Of a stretch of DNA of 64,000 bases, positions 34,754-44,335 are shown piece by piece. The stretch's first letter is position 1; each line of letters starts with the position of its first letter. The notes under the pieces were generated by a model. It made no database searches and had not been told where the DNA came from. It saw only the letters and a program-made list of their open reading frames with translations. This DNA is from Paenibacillus pini JCM 16418 (GTDB lineage: Bacteria > Bacillota > Bacilli > Paenibacillales > Paenibacillaceae): positions 62,001 through 126,000 of the forward strand of contig NZ_BAVZ01000006.1 of the NCBI RefSeq assembly GCF_000576305.1, read 5' to 3'. A program made the translations under genes and the position numbers.

Positions 34754-35635
34754 TCAGGTGAATTCAGTGAATAACATGTTCAAGAATTCTTTTAAAGCGA
34801 AGGACTGGTAGGCGTCTTTTTTGGTTATAACCCCAAGCTTCCAGTACAGGGTTGGATTTTCGAGCGGTATCATTTTAATATTTTTGTTATTTTGTCGATC
34901 AAAAATGGATTTAGGAAGTAATGTGATACCCAATCTTGAGGATACAAGTTCAATAATCAAATCCCACTGCGAACTCTGATAAGAAATAGAAGGGGTAAAT
35001 CCTTGTCCCTCGCAAGCTTGAATAATGTAATCATGTAAGGTGAAATCATTTGTAAATAAAATAAACTTTTCGTCCTTTAAATCTTGCAAAGTAACGGTGG
35101 TTTTCTGGGCTAGGTTGTGATCCTTGTGAATAAACAATACGAATTCATCTTGAATAAACGGAACAACGTTAAACTTTGTTTCATCAGCTGGTAATACGAC
35201 GATTCCCACATCGATCTGGGCATCCTCAATGAGTCGTCCGATGAGTTTAGCACCAAGCTCAACCAACTCAAGAGAAATATCTGGATATTTTTTATAAAAC
35301 TGTTGAGCAATTTTAGGGAAGAATAACGTACCAATCAGTGGCGGAATTCCTATTTTGATTTCGCCAACGACAATGTTTCTTAAATCATCTAATAGTACAT
35401 TCAACTCTGACAATGCTGCAAAAGCCTTCTGACTTTGTTGGTACACAATATGGCCGGCGTCTGTTAGGTATAAGTGTCTGGTTGAGCGATCGAATAGCTC
35501 TACACCCAGTTCATGTTCAAGTTTTTTGACGGATTTACTTAAAGAAGGCTGGGTTAAGAAGGAGTGCTCTGCCGCATGTGTAAAACTTTTGTGATTAGCT
35601 ACTTCAATAAACGATTTTAAATCTCTTAGCTCCAT
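34754..35635 (-). CDS. LysR family transcriptional regulator
   Basis: A 293-residue regulator. Residues 1-60 carry the winged helix (ELRDLKSFIEVANHKSFTHA, then LTQPSLSKSVKKLEHELG). The rest is the two-lobed effector domain (VGEIKIGIPPLIGTLFFPKI; DVGIVVLP; SRLGITLLP). It is divergent from the GntP permease and 3-hydroxybutyrate dehydrogenase genes and convergent with the M20 gene, so it probably controls the former pair in response to a small acid; 3-hydroxybutyrate is a candidate, by inference. Confidence 0.92.
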   Translation of the reverse strand: MELRDLKSFIEVANHKSFTHAAEHSFLTQPSLSKSVKKLEHELGVELFDRSTRHLYLTDAGHIVYQQSQKAFAALSELNVLLDDLRNIVVGEIKIGIPPLIGTLFFPKIAQQFYKKYPDISLELVELGAKLIGRLIEDAQIDVGIVVLPADETKFNVVPFIQDEFVLFIHKDHNLAQKTTVTLQDLKDEKFILFTNDFTLHDYIIQACEGQGFTPSISYQSSQWDLIIELVSSRLGITLLPKSIFDRQNNKNIKMIPLENPTLYWKLGVITKKDAYQSFALKEFLNMLFTEFT

Positions 35636-35750
35636 AACGATCTCCTATTTATTCTTAATAAGCATAATATGTATTACTTTTATTCATTTTACAAATAAAT
35701 AACTCAGATGTACACTAGCAGGGATTGTTAATCAGTTCATTCTGGATAGT

Positions 35751-35762
35751 CCGTACGTACGG
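35751..35762. promoter_or_regulatory. 12-bp palindrome in the LysR/GntP intergenic region
   Basis: CCGTACGTACGG is a perfect palindrome midway between the divergent LysR and permease genes (35636-35926). It is not the T-N11-A box typical of LysR proteins, so the assignment as an operator is tentative. Nothing else was seen in this stretch. Confidence 0.3.
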
Positions 35763-35926
35763 TTAAGAACATTCATGATACCAGCAGCGACGATATGAGA
35801 AACATGCCCCTGCTTAACTTCATTCTTACGATACAAGAAGAAGGGATGTTGAACATGATTAGGCCATAACCAAAAACATCATAGGACTGGGATTATTGAG
35901 AAGAGAATGAAAAGAGGTTATTTCTT

Positions 35927-37210
35927 TTGTTAAGTATTGTTGTTGGCTTGATATTATTAATGGTTTTAGCTTATTTTGGATGGTCCATTATATGGGTGGC
36001 ACCATTAGCAGCTGGCGTAGTTGCGATTATGAGCGGACTAGATGTGTTTAACACGTATACGGGAACCTATATGGATGGTTTAGTTGGTTTCGTACAGAAG
36101 TGGTTCCCTATTTTCTTACTGGGAGCTGTTTTCGGTAAATTAATGGAAGAAACAGGAGCCGCTAGATCCGTTGCCAAAAAAGTAACCCAGTTAATAGGTA
36201 AGAAGAGAGCTATACTGGGCGTATTAATCGCCTCCGCATTACTGACTTATGGTGGAGTGAGCTTATTCGTAGTCGTGTTCGCCATTTATCCAATTGCTCT
36301 TCAGTTATTCCGCGAAGCGAATATTACGAGGAAATTACTTGTCCCAACTTTTGCGCTGGGAGCATTTACGTTTACAATGACATCCATGCCAGGAACACCA
36401 CAGATTCAAAACTTAATACCCATGGATTATTTTCATACTTCCCCTACATCAGGGTATATTATCGGGATTGTAACGACATTGATAATGGCAGTTGGAGGAT
36501 ACTTCTGGTTAGCTTACAGAGCGAAGAAGTTTTCGGCTAGAGGTGACGTATATACGGAACCTAAGAAAGAATTAATGGATGTTAAACAAGAAGAAAGAAC
36601 TCCAAACTGGGTACTCTCCTTGATTCCACTTGTTGTGGTGGTTATTTTCCTGAACATTGTAAAATTAGAAGCCATCTATGCTCTATTACTCGGTATATTA
36701 AGCATTATGATCCTTAATTATAAGGATTATAAGAAATTTATTTTCTCCATTAATGAGGGCGGTAAAGGCTCTGTCATGGCAATCCTTAATACAAGTGCTG
36801 CGGTTGGTTTCGGAGCGGTTATAGCCGTGGTCCCTGCATTCGATCATATTACAACTTGGTTACTAAATGTTTCAAGTAATCCATTAGTTGCAGAGGCTCT
36901 CTCTGTACAAATTATGTCGGTCATTACCGGATCAGCTTCAGGTGGTATGGGTATCGCACTTACGACTCTCGGAGAAACCTTTTACAACGCTGCACTAACA
37001 ACAGGAATAAGCCCTGATGCATTGCATCGAATTGCTGCTGTTGCTTCAGGCGCATCGATATTCCCTAATAACGGTGCCTTGTTAACGTTAATAGCAGTCA
37101 CAGGGCTAACACATAAAGAAACATATAAAGATGTATTTGTAGTCGCTTTTCTAATACCAACGATAGCTTTAATAGTAGGCGTTCTGATGGGTATGCTTGG
37201 TTTAGTGTAA
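35927..37210 (+). CDS. GntP family permease (hydroxy-acid uptake)
   Basis: A 427-residue permease with about twelve helices. TTG at 35927 follows AAAGAGG. Family-like segments are FVQKWFPIFLLGAVFGKLME, LLTYGGVSLFVVVFAIYPIA, TSMPGTPQIQNLIP and ITGSASGGMGIALTTLGE. GntP proteins carry gluconate and related hydroxy acids; the next gene, a 3-hydroxybutyrate dehydrogenase, suggests D-3-hydroxybutyrate here. The genes are 54 bp apart and probably one operon, divergent from LysR. Confidence 0.88.
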   Translation: MLSIVVGLILLMVLAYFGWSIIWVAPLAAGVVAIMSGLDVFNTYTGTYMDGLVGFVQKWFPIFLLGAVFGKLMEETGAARSVAKKVTQLIGKKRAILGVLIASALLTYGGVSLFVVVFAIYPIALQLFREANITRKLLVPTFALGAFTFTMTSMPGTPQIQNLIPMDYFHTSPTSGYIIGIVTTLIMAVGGYFWLAYRAKKFSARGDVYTEPKKELMDVKQEERTPNWVLSLIPLVVVVIFLNIVKLEAIYALLLGILSIMILNYKDYKKFIFSINEGGKGSVMAILNTSAAVGFGAVIAVVPAFDHITTWLLNVSSNPLVAEALSVQIMSVITGSASGGMGIALTTLGETFYNAALTTGISPDALHRIAAVASGASIFPNNGALLTLIAVTGLTHKETYKDVFVVAFLIPTIALIVGVLMGMLGLV

Positions 37211-37264
37211 ACCTTACACGGATACGTATTATACATTTTATGAATATATAGGAGGAAATTCACT

Positions 37265-38041
37265 ATGGTAGAGAATAAAGTCGTTATTATTACAGGTTCA
37301 GCTCGCGGAATTGGTTTTGAAATCGGTAAATATTTTGCTAAAAATGGTGCTAAAGTGGTTCTTTCCGATATTAATGAAGATACGGTAAAAGAATCAGCAG
37401 AATCACTTAAAAAATCGGGCTATGAATCCATAGGAATTAAAGCCGATGTAACGAAAGAAGAAGAACTTCAAAATTTAGTGAAGGTCACTAAAGATACCTA
37501 CGGCAGAGTTGATATCTTAATCAACAATGCAGGATTACAATATGTATCTCCAATCGAAGAATTCCCAACTGAAAAGTTTGAGTTAATGCACAGAATTATG
37601 TTGATAGCTCCTTTCATGCTGACGAAAGCCGTTTTTCCAATTATGAAAGAGCAAGGTTTTGGACGTATTATTAATATTTCTTCTATTAATGGTTTGGTTG
37701 GATTCTCAGGTAAAGCAGCATATAACAGTGCAAAACATGGTGTAATTGGATTGACTAAAGTAGCAGCTCTTGAAGGTGCTGAGCATGGTATTACAGTCAA
37801 TGCATTATGCCCAGGTTATGTGGATACGCCACTTGTACGGGGACAAATGGAAGACTTGGCCAAAACCCGTAATGTACCCGTTGAGGATGTATTAGCAGAA
37901 GTTCTTCTTCCTTTAGTTCCTCAGAAGAAGCTGTTAGATGTTAGCGAAATTGCAGATTATGCACTGTTCCTGGCTAGTGATAAAGCGAAGAGTGTTACCG
38001 GACAAGCTGTCGTTATTGATGGGGGCTACACAGCTCAATAA
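37265..38041 (+). CDS. 3-hydroxybutyrate dehydrogenase (SDR family)
   Basis: A 258-residue NAD-dependent short-chain dehydrogenase. TGSARGIGFEIG at residues 10-21 is the cofactor loop, an NNAG motif is present, Ser in INISSINGL and YNSAKHG form the catalytic site, and GYVDTPLVRGQM with Q residues is typical of the 3-hydroxybutyrate dehydrogenase subfamily, which makes acetoacetate. AGGAGG precedes the ATG. It is downstream of the GntP permease, giving an uptake-oxidation pair for ketone-body or PHB breakdown products. Confidence 0.88.
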   Translation: MVENKVVIITGSARGIGFEIGKYFAKNGAKVVLSDINEDTVKESAESLKKSGYESIGIKADVTKEEELQNLVKVTKDTYGRVDILINNAGLQYVSPIEEFPTEKFELMHRIMLIAPFMLTKAVFPIMKEQGFGRIINISSINGLVGFSGKAAYNSAKHGVIGLTKVAALEGAEHGITVNALCPGYVDTPLVRGQMEDLAKTRNVPVEDVLAEVLLPLVPQKKLLDVSEIADYALFLASDKAKSVTGQAVVIDGGYTAQ

Positions 38042-38252
38042 TTAATGAAAATGATTTGAATTTAGGGCTACACAATATCATTTCATTTTCCTGCATGAAT
38101 ACCTACGTGGATAGGGAATAATGTGTCTAAAGATGAAATTCAAAAGCTTGCTCATATCACTTTGGGGCTAAGTAGCTAAACTTTCTTTATTTTATGGAAA
38201 AGTTAAACAATCAGGGAAGCACTAGGATTTGAATATTATCTTAATTGTAGTA

Positions 38253-38287
38253 TACTTTAATTGAAATAAAGTACTTAAATTAAAGTA
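38253..38287. promoter_or_regulatory. Two abutting near-palindromes before an SDR gene
   Basis: The 21-bp element at 38253-38273 (TACTTTAAT...ATAAAGTA) and TACTTAAATTAAAGTA (38272-38287) share the half-site TACTTTAA/TTAAAGTA. They sit 23 bp before the start codon of the next gene, the usual place of a MarR/HxlR-type operator. No such regulator gene is adjacent. The rest of 38042-38252 shows nothing I can name. Confidence 0.45.
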
Positions 38288-38309
38288 TTTAAATAAAGGA
38301 GACCTTCAA

Positions 38310-39044
38310 ATGGATCGTTTAACAGGCAAAGTAGTCATCATTACAGGTGGAGCACGTGGCATGGGAGAATCTCATGTACGTAAATTTGTAAGTGAAGGTG
38401 CAAAAGTTGTATTTACGGATTTAAATGAAGAGGGCGGACAAGCTTTAGCAGCAGAACTAGGCGAAAATGTAAAATTCGTTAAACAAGATGTAACAAAAGC
38501 AGCTGACTGGGAAACCGTTGTAGCTGAAACAGAAAATACATTTGGTTCGATCGACGTGCTTGTAAATAATGCAGGTATCAGCATGAGCAAATCTCTTTTT
38601 GATATGACTGAAGCTGACTACCGCAAAATCGTAGAAATCAATCAGGTTTCTGTATTCCTTGGCATTAAAGCAGTTGCTCCTTCAATGAAAAAAGCTGGAA
38701 AAGGTTCAATCGTAAATATCTCATCCATGAATGGATTAGTTGGTGGAGCAATTGGTTACACCGATACGAAATTCGCTGTTCGAGGAATGACCAAGGCAGC
38801 CGCTCTTCAATTAGCACCGCTGGGTATCCGTGTAAACTCTGTGCACCCAGGCGTTATTGAAACACCAATGGTTACACAAGGTGATGCAGTTGAGACAATC
38901 AAGGAATTTTCAAAACATATTCCTCTTAGAAGATTAGCTCAATCCGAAGAAGTATCAGATCTAGTGCTCTTCCTTGCATCTGACGAATCCAGTTATTCTA
39001 CAGGTTCTGAATTTGTCATCGATGGCGGATTAACCGCAATGTAA
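38310..39044 (+). CDS. Short-chain dehydrogenase (FabG/glucose-1-dehydrogenase-like)
   Basis: A 244-residue SDR oxidoreductase. TGGARGMGESHVRKF is the cofactor loop; DLN after the second strand suggests NAD preference. NNAGIS, the catalytic Ser in NISSMNGL, and YTDTKFAVRG (Tyr and Lys) are present, and PGVIETPM and GSEFVIDGG complete the fold. The substrate is unknown; hydroxysteroid or sugar dehydrogenases look alike. AAAGGAGA precedes the ATG. It is a single-gene unit under the inverted-repeat operator candidate, closed by its own terminator. Confidence 0.9.
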   Translation: MDRLTGKVVIITGGARGMGESHVRKFVSEGAKVVFTDLNEEGGQALAAELGENVKFVKQDVTKAADWETVVAETENTFGSIDVLVNNAGISMSKSLFDMTEADYRKIVEINQVSVFLGIKAVAPSMKKAGKGSIVNISSMNGLVGGAIGYTDTKFAVRGMTKAAALQLAPLGIRVNSVHPGVIETPMVTQGDAVETIKEFSKHIPLRRLAQSEEVSDLVLFLASDESSYSTGSEFVIDGGLTAM

Positions 39045-39064
39045 TTGAAATTATATCTGTTACG

Positions 39065-39098
39065 AAAGAGACATCCAATTAGGATGTCTCTTTTTATT
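39065..39098 (+). terminator. Terminator of the SDR gene
   Basis: A perfect 12-bp stem AAAGAGACATCC with its complement around AATTA is followed by a T-rich tail. Confidence 0.87.
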
Positions 39099-39237
39099 TT
39101 GCCAATTCACAAAATAGAAGGATGGGTACTTCTAGCCTATACTCAAATCTCCGATTTAGGGATATTATTGGTATGTTCTTCAATTTTTTTGTCTATCAAG
39201 ATTAGTTCACTAAAAAGAATGAGTAAGGGGAGAAATA

Positions 39238-40739
39238 ATGATATCACAACGGTTTAATCTTCAATTATCTTCTAAGTTAAAAGTATTCTTGGTTGGTTTT
39301 TCAGCAATTATACTAGGTTTATTAGGTTTAACAGTATTCTCAGAGAGCGCATCCGCTCACGGTTATATCGAGTCACCAGCAAGCCGGGCTTATATGTGTA
39401 AGCAAGGTGAGAATACGAATTGTGGTGCTGTTCAGTATGAACCGCAAAGCATTGAAGCGACGGGTAACTTCCCGACTACAGGTCCTGTAGATGGACAAAT
39501 CACGGGCGGGGGTATTTTTAAAGAGCTTTATGAACAGAAGTCCGATCGTTGGAAAAAAGTAACGCTACAAACCGGACTCAATACATTCACCTGGAAACTA
39601 ACGGCTGCTCATGCAACAGAAAACTGGAAATATTATATTACTAAAGCAAATTGGAACCCAAATAAACCGATTGGTCGTAATGATATTGAGCTACTCTGCT
39701 CATTTGATGATAAGGGAGCGAAACCCAATCCTTCGACTTCGCATCAATGTAATATTCCAGCCGACCGTACAGGATATCAACTGATCCTCGGCGTATGGGA
39801 CATTGCAGATACTCCAAATGCTTTCTATCAGGTTATCGATGCAAACATTGTGAGCAGTGGTACAGCGCAAGGTCCGACAGTGCCTGCAAATGTTAGCTCG
39901 ACGAACAAAACTGCTACAAGCGTAACGCTAACTTGGACAGCTTCTACAGCGCCAACAGGAATTAAAAATTATGAAGTATATCGTAATGGTAGTCTCGTTG
40001 GAACTTCTCCAACAAATTCATATGTAGATCAAGGATTAACTGCCAACACAGCTTATGTGTATACGGTGAGATCTGTTGACGGAGCAGGTGGGAAATCACA
40101 GGCTTCTCCAGCTGTAACAATTACTACATCCGTTACTGGCAATGGCAATGGCAATGGTAATACGAACCAGAATGGGTCTCCACGAAAGCGTATGTGGGTG
40201 GAGCGAAGGTACAATATAACGGTGCTTCCTACGAAGCTAAATGGTGGACACAAAATGAGCTTCCTGGTAAAGCGGATGTATGGAAATTAATTGTTAATAC
40301 AGGTCAAGGAACTACAGGGCTTGCAGCGCCCACAGGTGTTCATTCGATGAAGACGACACCGACAAGCGTTTCACTCATGTGGACAGCCCCAACGGGAGCT
40401 ACGCAGTATGAAATTTTTTCGAATTACACGCTGCTTGGAACGTCGACAACCACATCATTTGAAGTAACGAAGCTTTCAGCCAATACCTCGTACGTATTTA
40501 CAGTAATTGCTCTAGATAGCACGGGTGTTAAATCGCAGGCCTCATCCCCTTTTACCGTGAAGACGGCAATTGAAGGGGGAGCAGGCGAAAACGCTGGAGA
40601 TCATTATCCAGAGTGGGATGCCAAAAAAGCTTACGTAGGTGGAACAAAAGTACAATATAATGGTGCTTCCTATGAAGCTAAATGGTGGACACAAAATGAA
40701 CTTCCTAATAAAGCAGAAGTGTGGAAACTAATTAAGTAG
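39238..40739 (+). pseudogene. AA10 lytic chitin monooxygenase with FN3 and CBM5/12 repeats, frameshifted
   Basis: A secreted, copper-dependent enzyme that cleaves chitin. The signal peptide ends at SASA-HG, so His41 becomes the N-terminal copper ligand; the second ligand is His125 (TAAHATENW). Then come FN3 (about 215-300), CBM5/12 with YEAKWWTQNELPGK, a second FN3 and a second CBM5/12. The first frame runs into non-coding sense after NGNGNT. Near 40162-40164 one base is missing, and the next frame gives EPEWVSTKAYVGGAKVQYNG and on to 40739. GGGGAG precedes the ATG. Without repair the enzyme keeps its catalytic and first FN3 domains but loses both chitin-binding modules. Confidence 0.88.
40191..40291 (+). 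repeat. CBM5/12 direct repeat, copy 1 (copy 2 at 40632-40732)
   Basis: The two chitin-binding modules of the AA10 gene are closely similar at DNA level over about 100 bp, 441 bp apart, including identical runs such as GCTAAATGGTGGACACAAAA. This points to recent internal duplication or gene conversion. Confidence 0.8.
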
Positions 40740-40816
40740 GACCATCAAAGTCTAATATCAGTTTGAAAAATATTTTGGAAAACAGAGTTTTCTCTAAATT
40801 GGTTCGCATGAAAAGT

Positions 40817-40842
40817 AAAAGACCCCTCGCGAGGGGTCTTTT
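40817..40842. terminator. Bidirectional terminator, AA10/TetR
   Basis: A perfect 26-bp palindrome starting AAAAGACCCCTC lies between convergent genes, with A and T runs at its ends. Confidence 0.88.
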
Positions 40843-40900
40843 GGTATTTTAAAGGAGTGTGATACCGATCGAATTGGGATCGAATTGAACTCACCCCAAA

Positions 40901-41482
40901 TTAATCGAGCAATGAAAGTGTTACCTCTATTGTATTATCAACAAATGATCGCTCGGGACGGGCTTTCAACATTACGGTTAGTCCGATTAGTGATACGATT
41001 AGCGCTTGTGACAAAGCCTTCGCATTTACACGACTCTCGAGCTCACCTGATTGTATTCCTCGTTCAATGGTTTCTTGAAATAGGACTGAAAGGTACATTT
41101 GATGTTCTCTCGTAAGGATTTCAAATTTCTCATCATGGGGAGCAAGCTCGACCATGGTATTGATGCAAAAGCATCCTCTGCTGGGGCTTTCCATATATTC
41201 TACAGCAACCACACTTTCAAAAAAAGTGCGAAATGCTTCTTTTACAGATGGTTTACTCTGAAGTCTAGTGCGGACATCAGAAGCATGGGACATCGTGTAT
41301 TTACGTAGCGCAGTTTCGAACAGTTCTTTCTTGTCACCAAAGGCAGAGTATATACTGGGTCGTTGAATTCCCATTCTGGAAGTTAAATCGCTTAATGAGG
41401 TAGCTTCATATCCCTTCTCCCAAAATAGTTGCATTGCTGCGTCTAATACCTTTTCTTCGTCAAATTCACGGTTTCGTCCCAT
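40901..41482 (-). CDS. TetR family regulator of the adjacent MFS gene
   Basis: A 193-residue repressor when started at the ATG at 41482, which has GAGGGGG at proper distance; an upstream in-frame start at 41503 is less likely. The helix-turn-helix is at about residues 8-50 (EEKVLDAAMQLFWEKGYEAT, then RMGIQRPSIYSAFGDKKELF). The C-terminus is the helical ligand domain with CFCINTMVELAP, which is common in this subgroup. It is divergent from an MFS transporter, and a 26-bp palindrome lies between them near the MFS promoter. Typical of drug- or solvent-induced efflux control. Confidence 0.9.
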   Translation of the reverse strand: MGRNREFDEEKVLDAAMQLFWEKGYEATSLSDLTSRMGIQRPSIYSAFGDKKELFETALRKYTMSHASDVRTRLQSKPSVKEAFRTFFESVVAVEYMESPSRGCFCINTMVELAPHDEKFEILTREHQMYLSVLFQETIERGIQSGELESRVNAKALSQALIVSLIGLTVMLKARPERSFVDNTIEVTLSLLD

Positions 41483-41680
41483 GATATCAACCCCCTCGTA
41501 CACGCTCGGCTTACCTTAACGTATAAATAATTCCGATGATATATAATCATTACATTTTATTTACCAAACAGTATATTATTATTTTACATTTGGCCACGTA
41601 TACTGTCAATTAAAACGGATTTACTTTGATAATGAAAGCTCATATATTAAAAATTACACTGTATAATTTCAACATATGTA

Positions 41681-41745
41681 TTGACAGTGATTATTTTGTG
41701 AGGTAAGTTTACTTGGCTTAATAACATACCGATCGGTAAGTTATT
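41681..41745 (+). promoter_or_regulatory. MFS promoter with 26-bp TetR-type operator
   Basis: TTGACA (41681-41686) and TAAGTT (41704-41709) are 17 bp apart. Just downstream, 41720-41745 is a palindrome with one mismatched pair, centred on ACCGATCGGT. A bound TetR dimer here would block transcription of the MFS gene. Apart from this the 41483-41787 interval holds no gene. Confidence 0.7.
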
Positions 41746-41787
41746 GAGGAAGGTATTCAAGCTTAATAGAAAAGAGATGAGTGTAAA

Positions 41788-43053
41788 ATGAAGGACGCTA
41801 AAGAAAAAGTGGCTGTCGATGCCAGCGTAAAGGAGCATTCGTCACGAGGGAGGACTACCACATCAGATTCGATTCATGATTCCATGTCTCGCTATGTGAC
41901 ACTATTGTTTGCGGCTGCCTGCGGGATATCCGTTGCCAATATCTACTTCGCGCAGCCAATACTCGATAATCTGTCGGGTGAGTTCGGTATTGAGCATTCA
42001 ACCCTTGGCATTCTCATTACCATCACTCAAATCTTTTATGGAGTAGGGCTGCTGCTGTTGGTACCGCTAGGAGATTTACTCAATCAGCGCCGATTGATTA
42101 TAGGTCAGATGCTATTATCCGTCATAGCTCTAGTTATCGTTGGCACTGCCACCTCTAGCTCGGTACTATTTGTTGGTATGGCTTTAGTGGGACTGCTTGC
42201 CGTTGTGACGCAGACTCTTGTGGCGTTCGCGGCGACAATAGCTGCCCCTGCCGAGCGAGGACGTGTCGTTGGTAAGATAACTAGTGGGATCGTGATTGGT
42301 ATCCTTCTTGCGCGAACCATTTCAGGAGTATTAACAGATCTTGCGGGTTGGCGTTCCGTATATTTGGTCTCTGCTGCACTAATGTTTCTTATGGTATGTG
42401 GATTATGTAGAGTGTTGCCAAATGTTGAACGTGAGGTACAATCATTGTCCTATCCCCAGCTACTTCGGTCGGTGTTGATATTGTTCGTACAAGAACGAAT
42501 ACTTCGCATTCGCGCTATTCTGGCAACACTAATTTTTGTAGCTTTCAGCATTTTGTGGACGTCACTTGTACTGCCTCTTAGTGCTCCGCCTTTATCACTA
42601 TCACATACTGCAATTGGGGCGTTTGGTATCGCAGGAGTTGCCGGAGCATTAGCTGCAGCAAAGGCGGGGAAGCTAGCTGATCGAGGTTATGGACAAAGAA
42701 CGACAGGCTTAGCTTTAATTATATTGTTGATATCATGGCTATTTATTAGTTATACGGAACAGTCGCTTATCACATTGGTCATTGGCATTGTTCTTCTAGA
42801 TTTGGCAGTGCAAGCCGTGCATGTCACGAATCAAAGTATGATCTTCGCATTACGCAAAGAGGCACGTAGTCGACTCACCGCGGGGTACATGGTTTTTTAT
42901 TCTATTGGCAGTGCTATTGGATCCATCACATCAACCTATATATATGCACATTATGGATGGGGCGGGGTATGTTTGCTTGGGGCGTCTGTTAGTGCTTTAG
43001 CTCTTCTATTTTGGGCAATGACCTTACGTGCTACGGCCATTGAGAAATTATAG
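41788..43053 (+). CDS. MFS transporter (efflux type)
   Basis: A 421-residue major facilitator with twelve helices. Features are the first-helix motif ISVANIYFAQPILDNLSGEF, motif A-like PLGDLLNQRRLI after helix 2, and ADRGYGQRTT in the middle loop. The FAQPIL--L--EF start marks a drug/sugar efflux subgroup common in Bacilli and proteobacteria. A 35-residue charged N-terminus precedes the first helix. The ATG follows AGAGATGAG. Probably repressed by the divergent TetR protein through the palindrome at 41720. The substrate is unknown. Confidence 0.88.
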   Translation: MKDAKEKVAVDASVKEHSSRGRTTTSDSIHDSMSRYVTLLFAAACGISVANIYFAQPILDNLSGEFGIEHSTLGILITITQIFYGVGLLLLVPLGDLLNQRRLIIGQMLLSVIALVIVGTATSSSVLFVGMALVGLLAVVTQTLVAFAATIAAPAERGRVVGKITSGIVIGILLARTISGVLTDLAGWRSVYLVSAALMFLMVCGLCRVLPNVEREVQSLSYPQLLRSVLILFVQERILRIRAILATLIFVAFSILWTSLVLPLSAPPLSLSHTAIGAFGIAGVAGALAAAKAGKLADRGYGQRTTGLALIILLISWLFISYTEQSLITLVIGIVLLDLAVQAVHVTNQSMIFALRKEARSRLTAGYMVFYSIGSAIGSITSTYIYAHYGWGGVCLLGASVSALALLFWAMTLRATAIEKL

Positions 43054-43267
43054 CTGTGCCTTGCCTAAGAATATAGAATTTAGATACAGGAAAATGAATG
43101 AGGCTGTCCATTAGCTTTAACTTTTATCCTTCGAAATTTGTACGGGGTTACAAGAATTTAAAGGAGTTAGGTATTGGATTTTAATAACTTCAAACAAGAG
43201 GGTATAATAAAATAATGTGTCTGCTTGTAACTCGATTTTTAAAATAACAAAAGAGAAGGTATTGTAA

Positions 43268-44130
43268 ATGCTAAAAAAACTTTCAGATAAAGTGTACTAT
43301 ATGCCGCAGTATTCCGAGACTGACCGTCCGACGCTAGGATTGATTTGTGGGGAGAATTTTAGCGTAATTGTAGATTCAGGAAATTCACCTGCTCATGCAA
43401 GGGACTTCCTTAATCTTGTTGAGCAAATAGATATCGCACCGGTGAAGTTCGTTGTCATTACCCACTGGCATTGGGATCATATTTTCGGTATGGATACGAT
43501 GAAGCTATTATCGATTAGTCATAATCAAACGAAAGACAGAATAGAATATTTGAAAACTCTAACATGGGATGATGCCTCCTTGGATTCCCGGGTTGAGACT
43601 GGTGAAGAGATTGAATTTTGCAGTAGTATGATTAAACTTGAAATGCCCACAAGGATCATTTAAAGCTCAAAGCGCCAGATATTTCTTTTAATAGCACAAT
43701 CGAACTGGATTTAGGCGGGGTACGCTGTATCGTGGAGCATGTTGGAGGAGTTCACGCACAGGATTCGTCCATTATATATATCCCTGATGAAAAGGTCATG
43801 TTTCTAGGCGATTGCATCTATCAGGACTTTTATAGCGGAGAATGGAGTTATGACCTGAATGAACTCACCGTCTTACTAGATAAAATTAAAAAGTATGATG
43901 TTGATTACTATGTGACAGGGCATCAGGATCCAAAAACACATGCAGAATTGTGGAGCTGGATGGATGAGCTTATTCAGATCGGGGAAATTGTGGGTGAAGA
44001 ATCTTCTCTGGATAAGGCTGTCGCTAGATATAACGAGGTACAGAAGACATTGCCTAGTGAAGAGCAATTGGAGTATATTCAAAACTTTGTAAGTGGAAAT
44101 CAGAAGAAATTGATACGGAATGAAGCTTAG
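43268..44130 (+). pseudogene. Metallo-beta-lactamase-fold hydrolase, frameshifted
   Basis: An MBL-fold metallohydrolase. The first frame has GLICGENFSVIVDSGNSPAH and the metal motif THWHWDH (H-x-H-x-D-H), then stops after EMPTRII. One base is missing near 43654 (ACAAGGATCAT would read ACAAGGGATCAT), after which DHLKLKAPDISFNSTIELDL, the GG-HA-D strand, FLGDCIYQD (metal Asp) and GHQDP (metal His) follow to 44130. Repaired length is about 287 residues. It resembles lactonase/beta-lactamase-like proteins of unknown substrate. AAGAGAAGG precedes the ATG. A single-gene unit. Confidence 0.87.
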
Positions 44131-44136
44131 GTAGTT

Positions 44137-44167
44137 AAAAGCCACTCCATAATAGGAGTGGCTTTTT
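44137..44167 (+). terminator. Terminator of the MBL gene
   Basis: A perfect 12-bp stem AAAAGCCACTCC with its complement around ATAATA, then a T run. Confidence 0.88.
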
Positions 44168-44210
44168 CTTTATATATTATGAGATGAACTGGAACCATAC
44201 GGGTACAGAA

Positions 44211-44318
44211 CTATCGTAAGGATAAGTTATACGCCTCCTCATCTAGCTTAGTAATCGTTTGGATAAAGTCCACGGTGCTAAGCTTATTTTTGTGAAGATG
44301 TTGAAGTTCGGTCGCAAT
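44211..44318 (-). other. Minus-strand coding remnant
   Basis: An open frame of 35 codons reads IATELQHLHKNKLSTVDFIQ, then TITKLDEEAYNLSLR and a stop at 44211. The sequence looks like the end of a helical regulator or stress protein, but an upstream stop limits it and no start is seen. Probably a leftover of a deleted gene. Confidence 0.3.
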
Positions 44319-44335
44319 TCATATTCAGTTCATAA

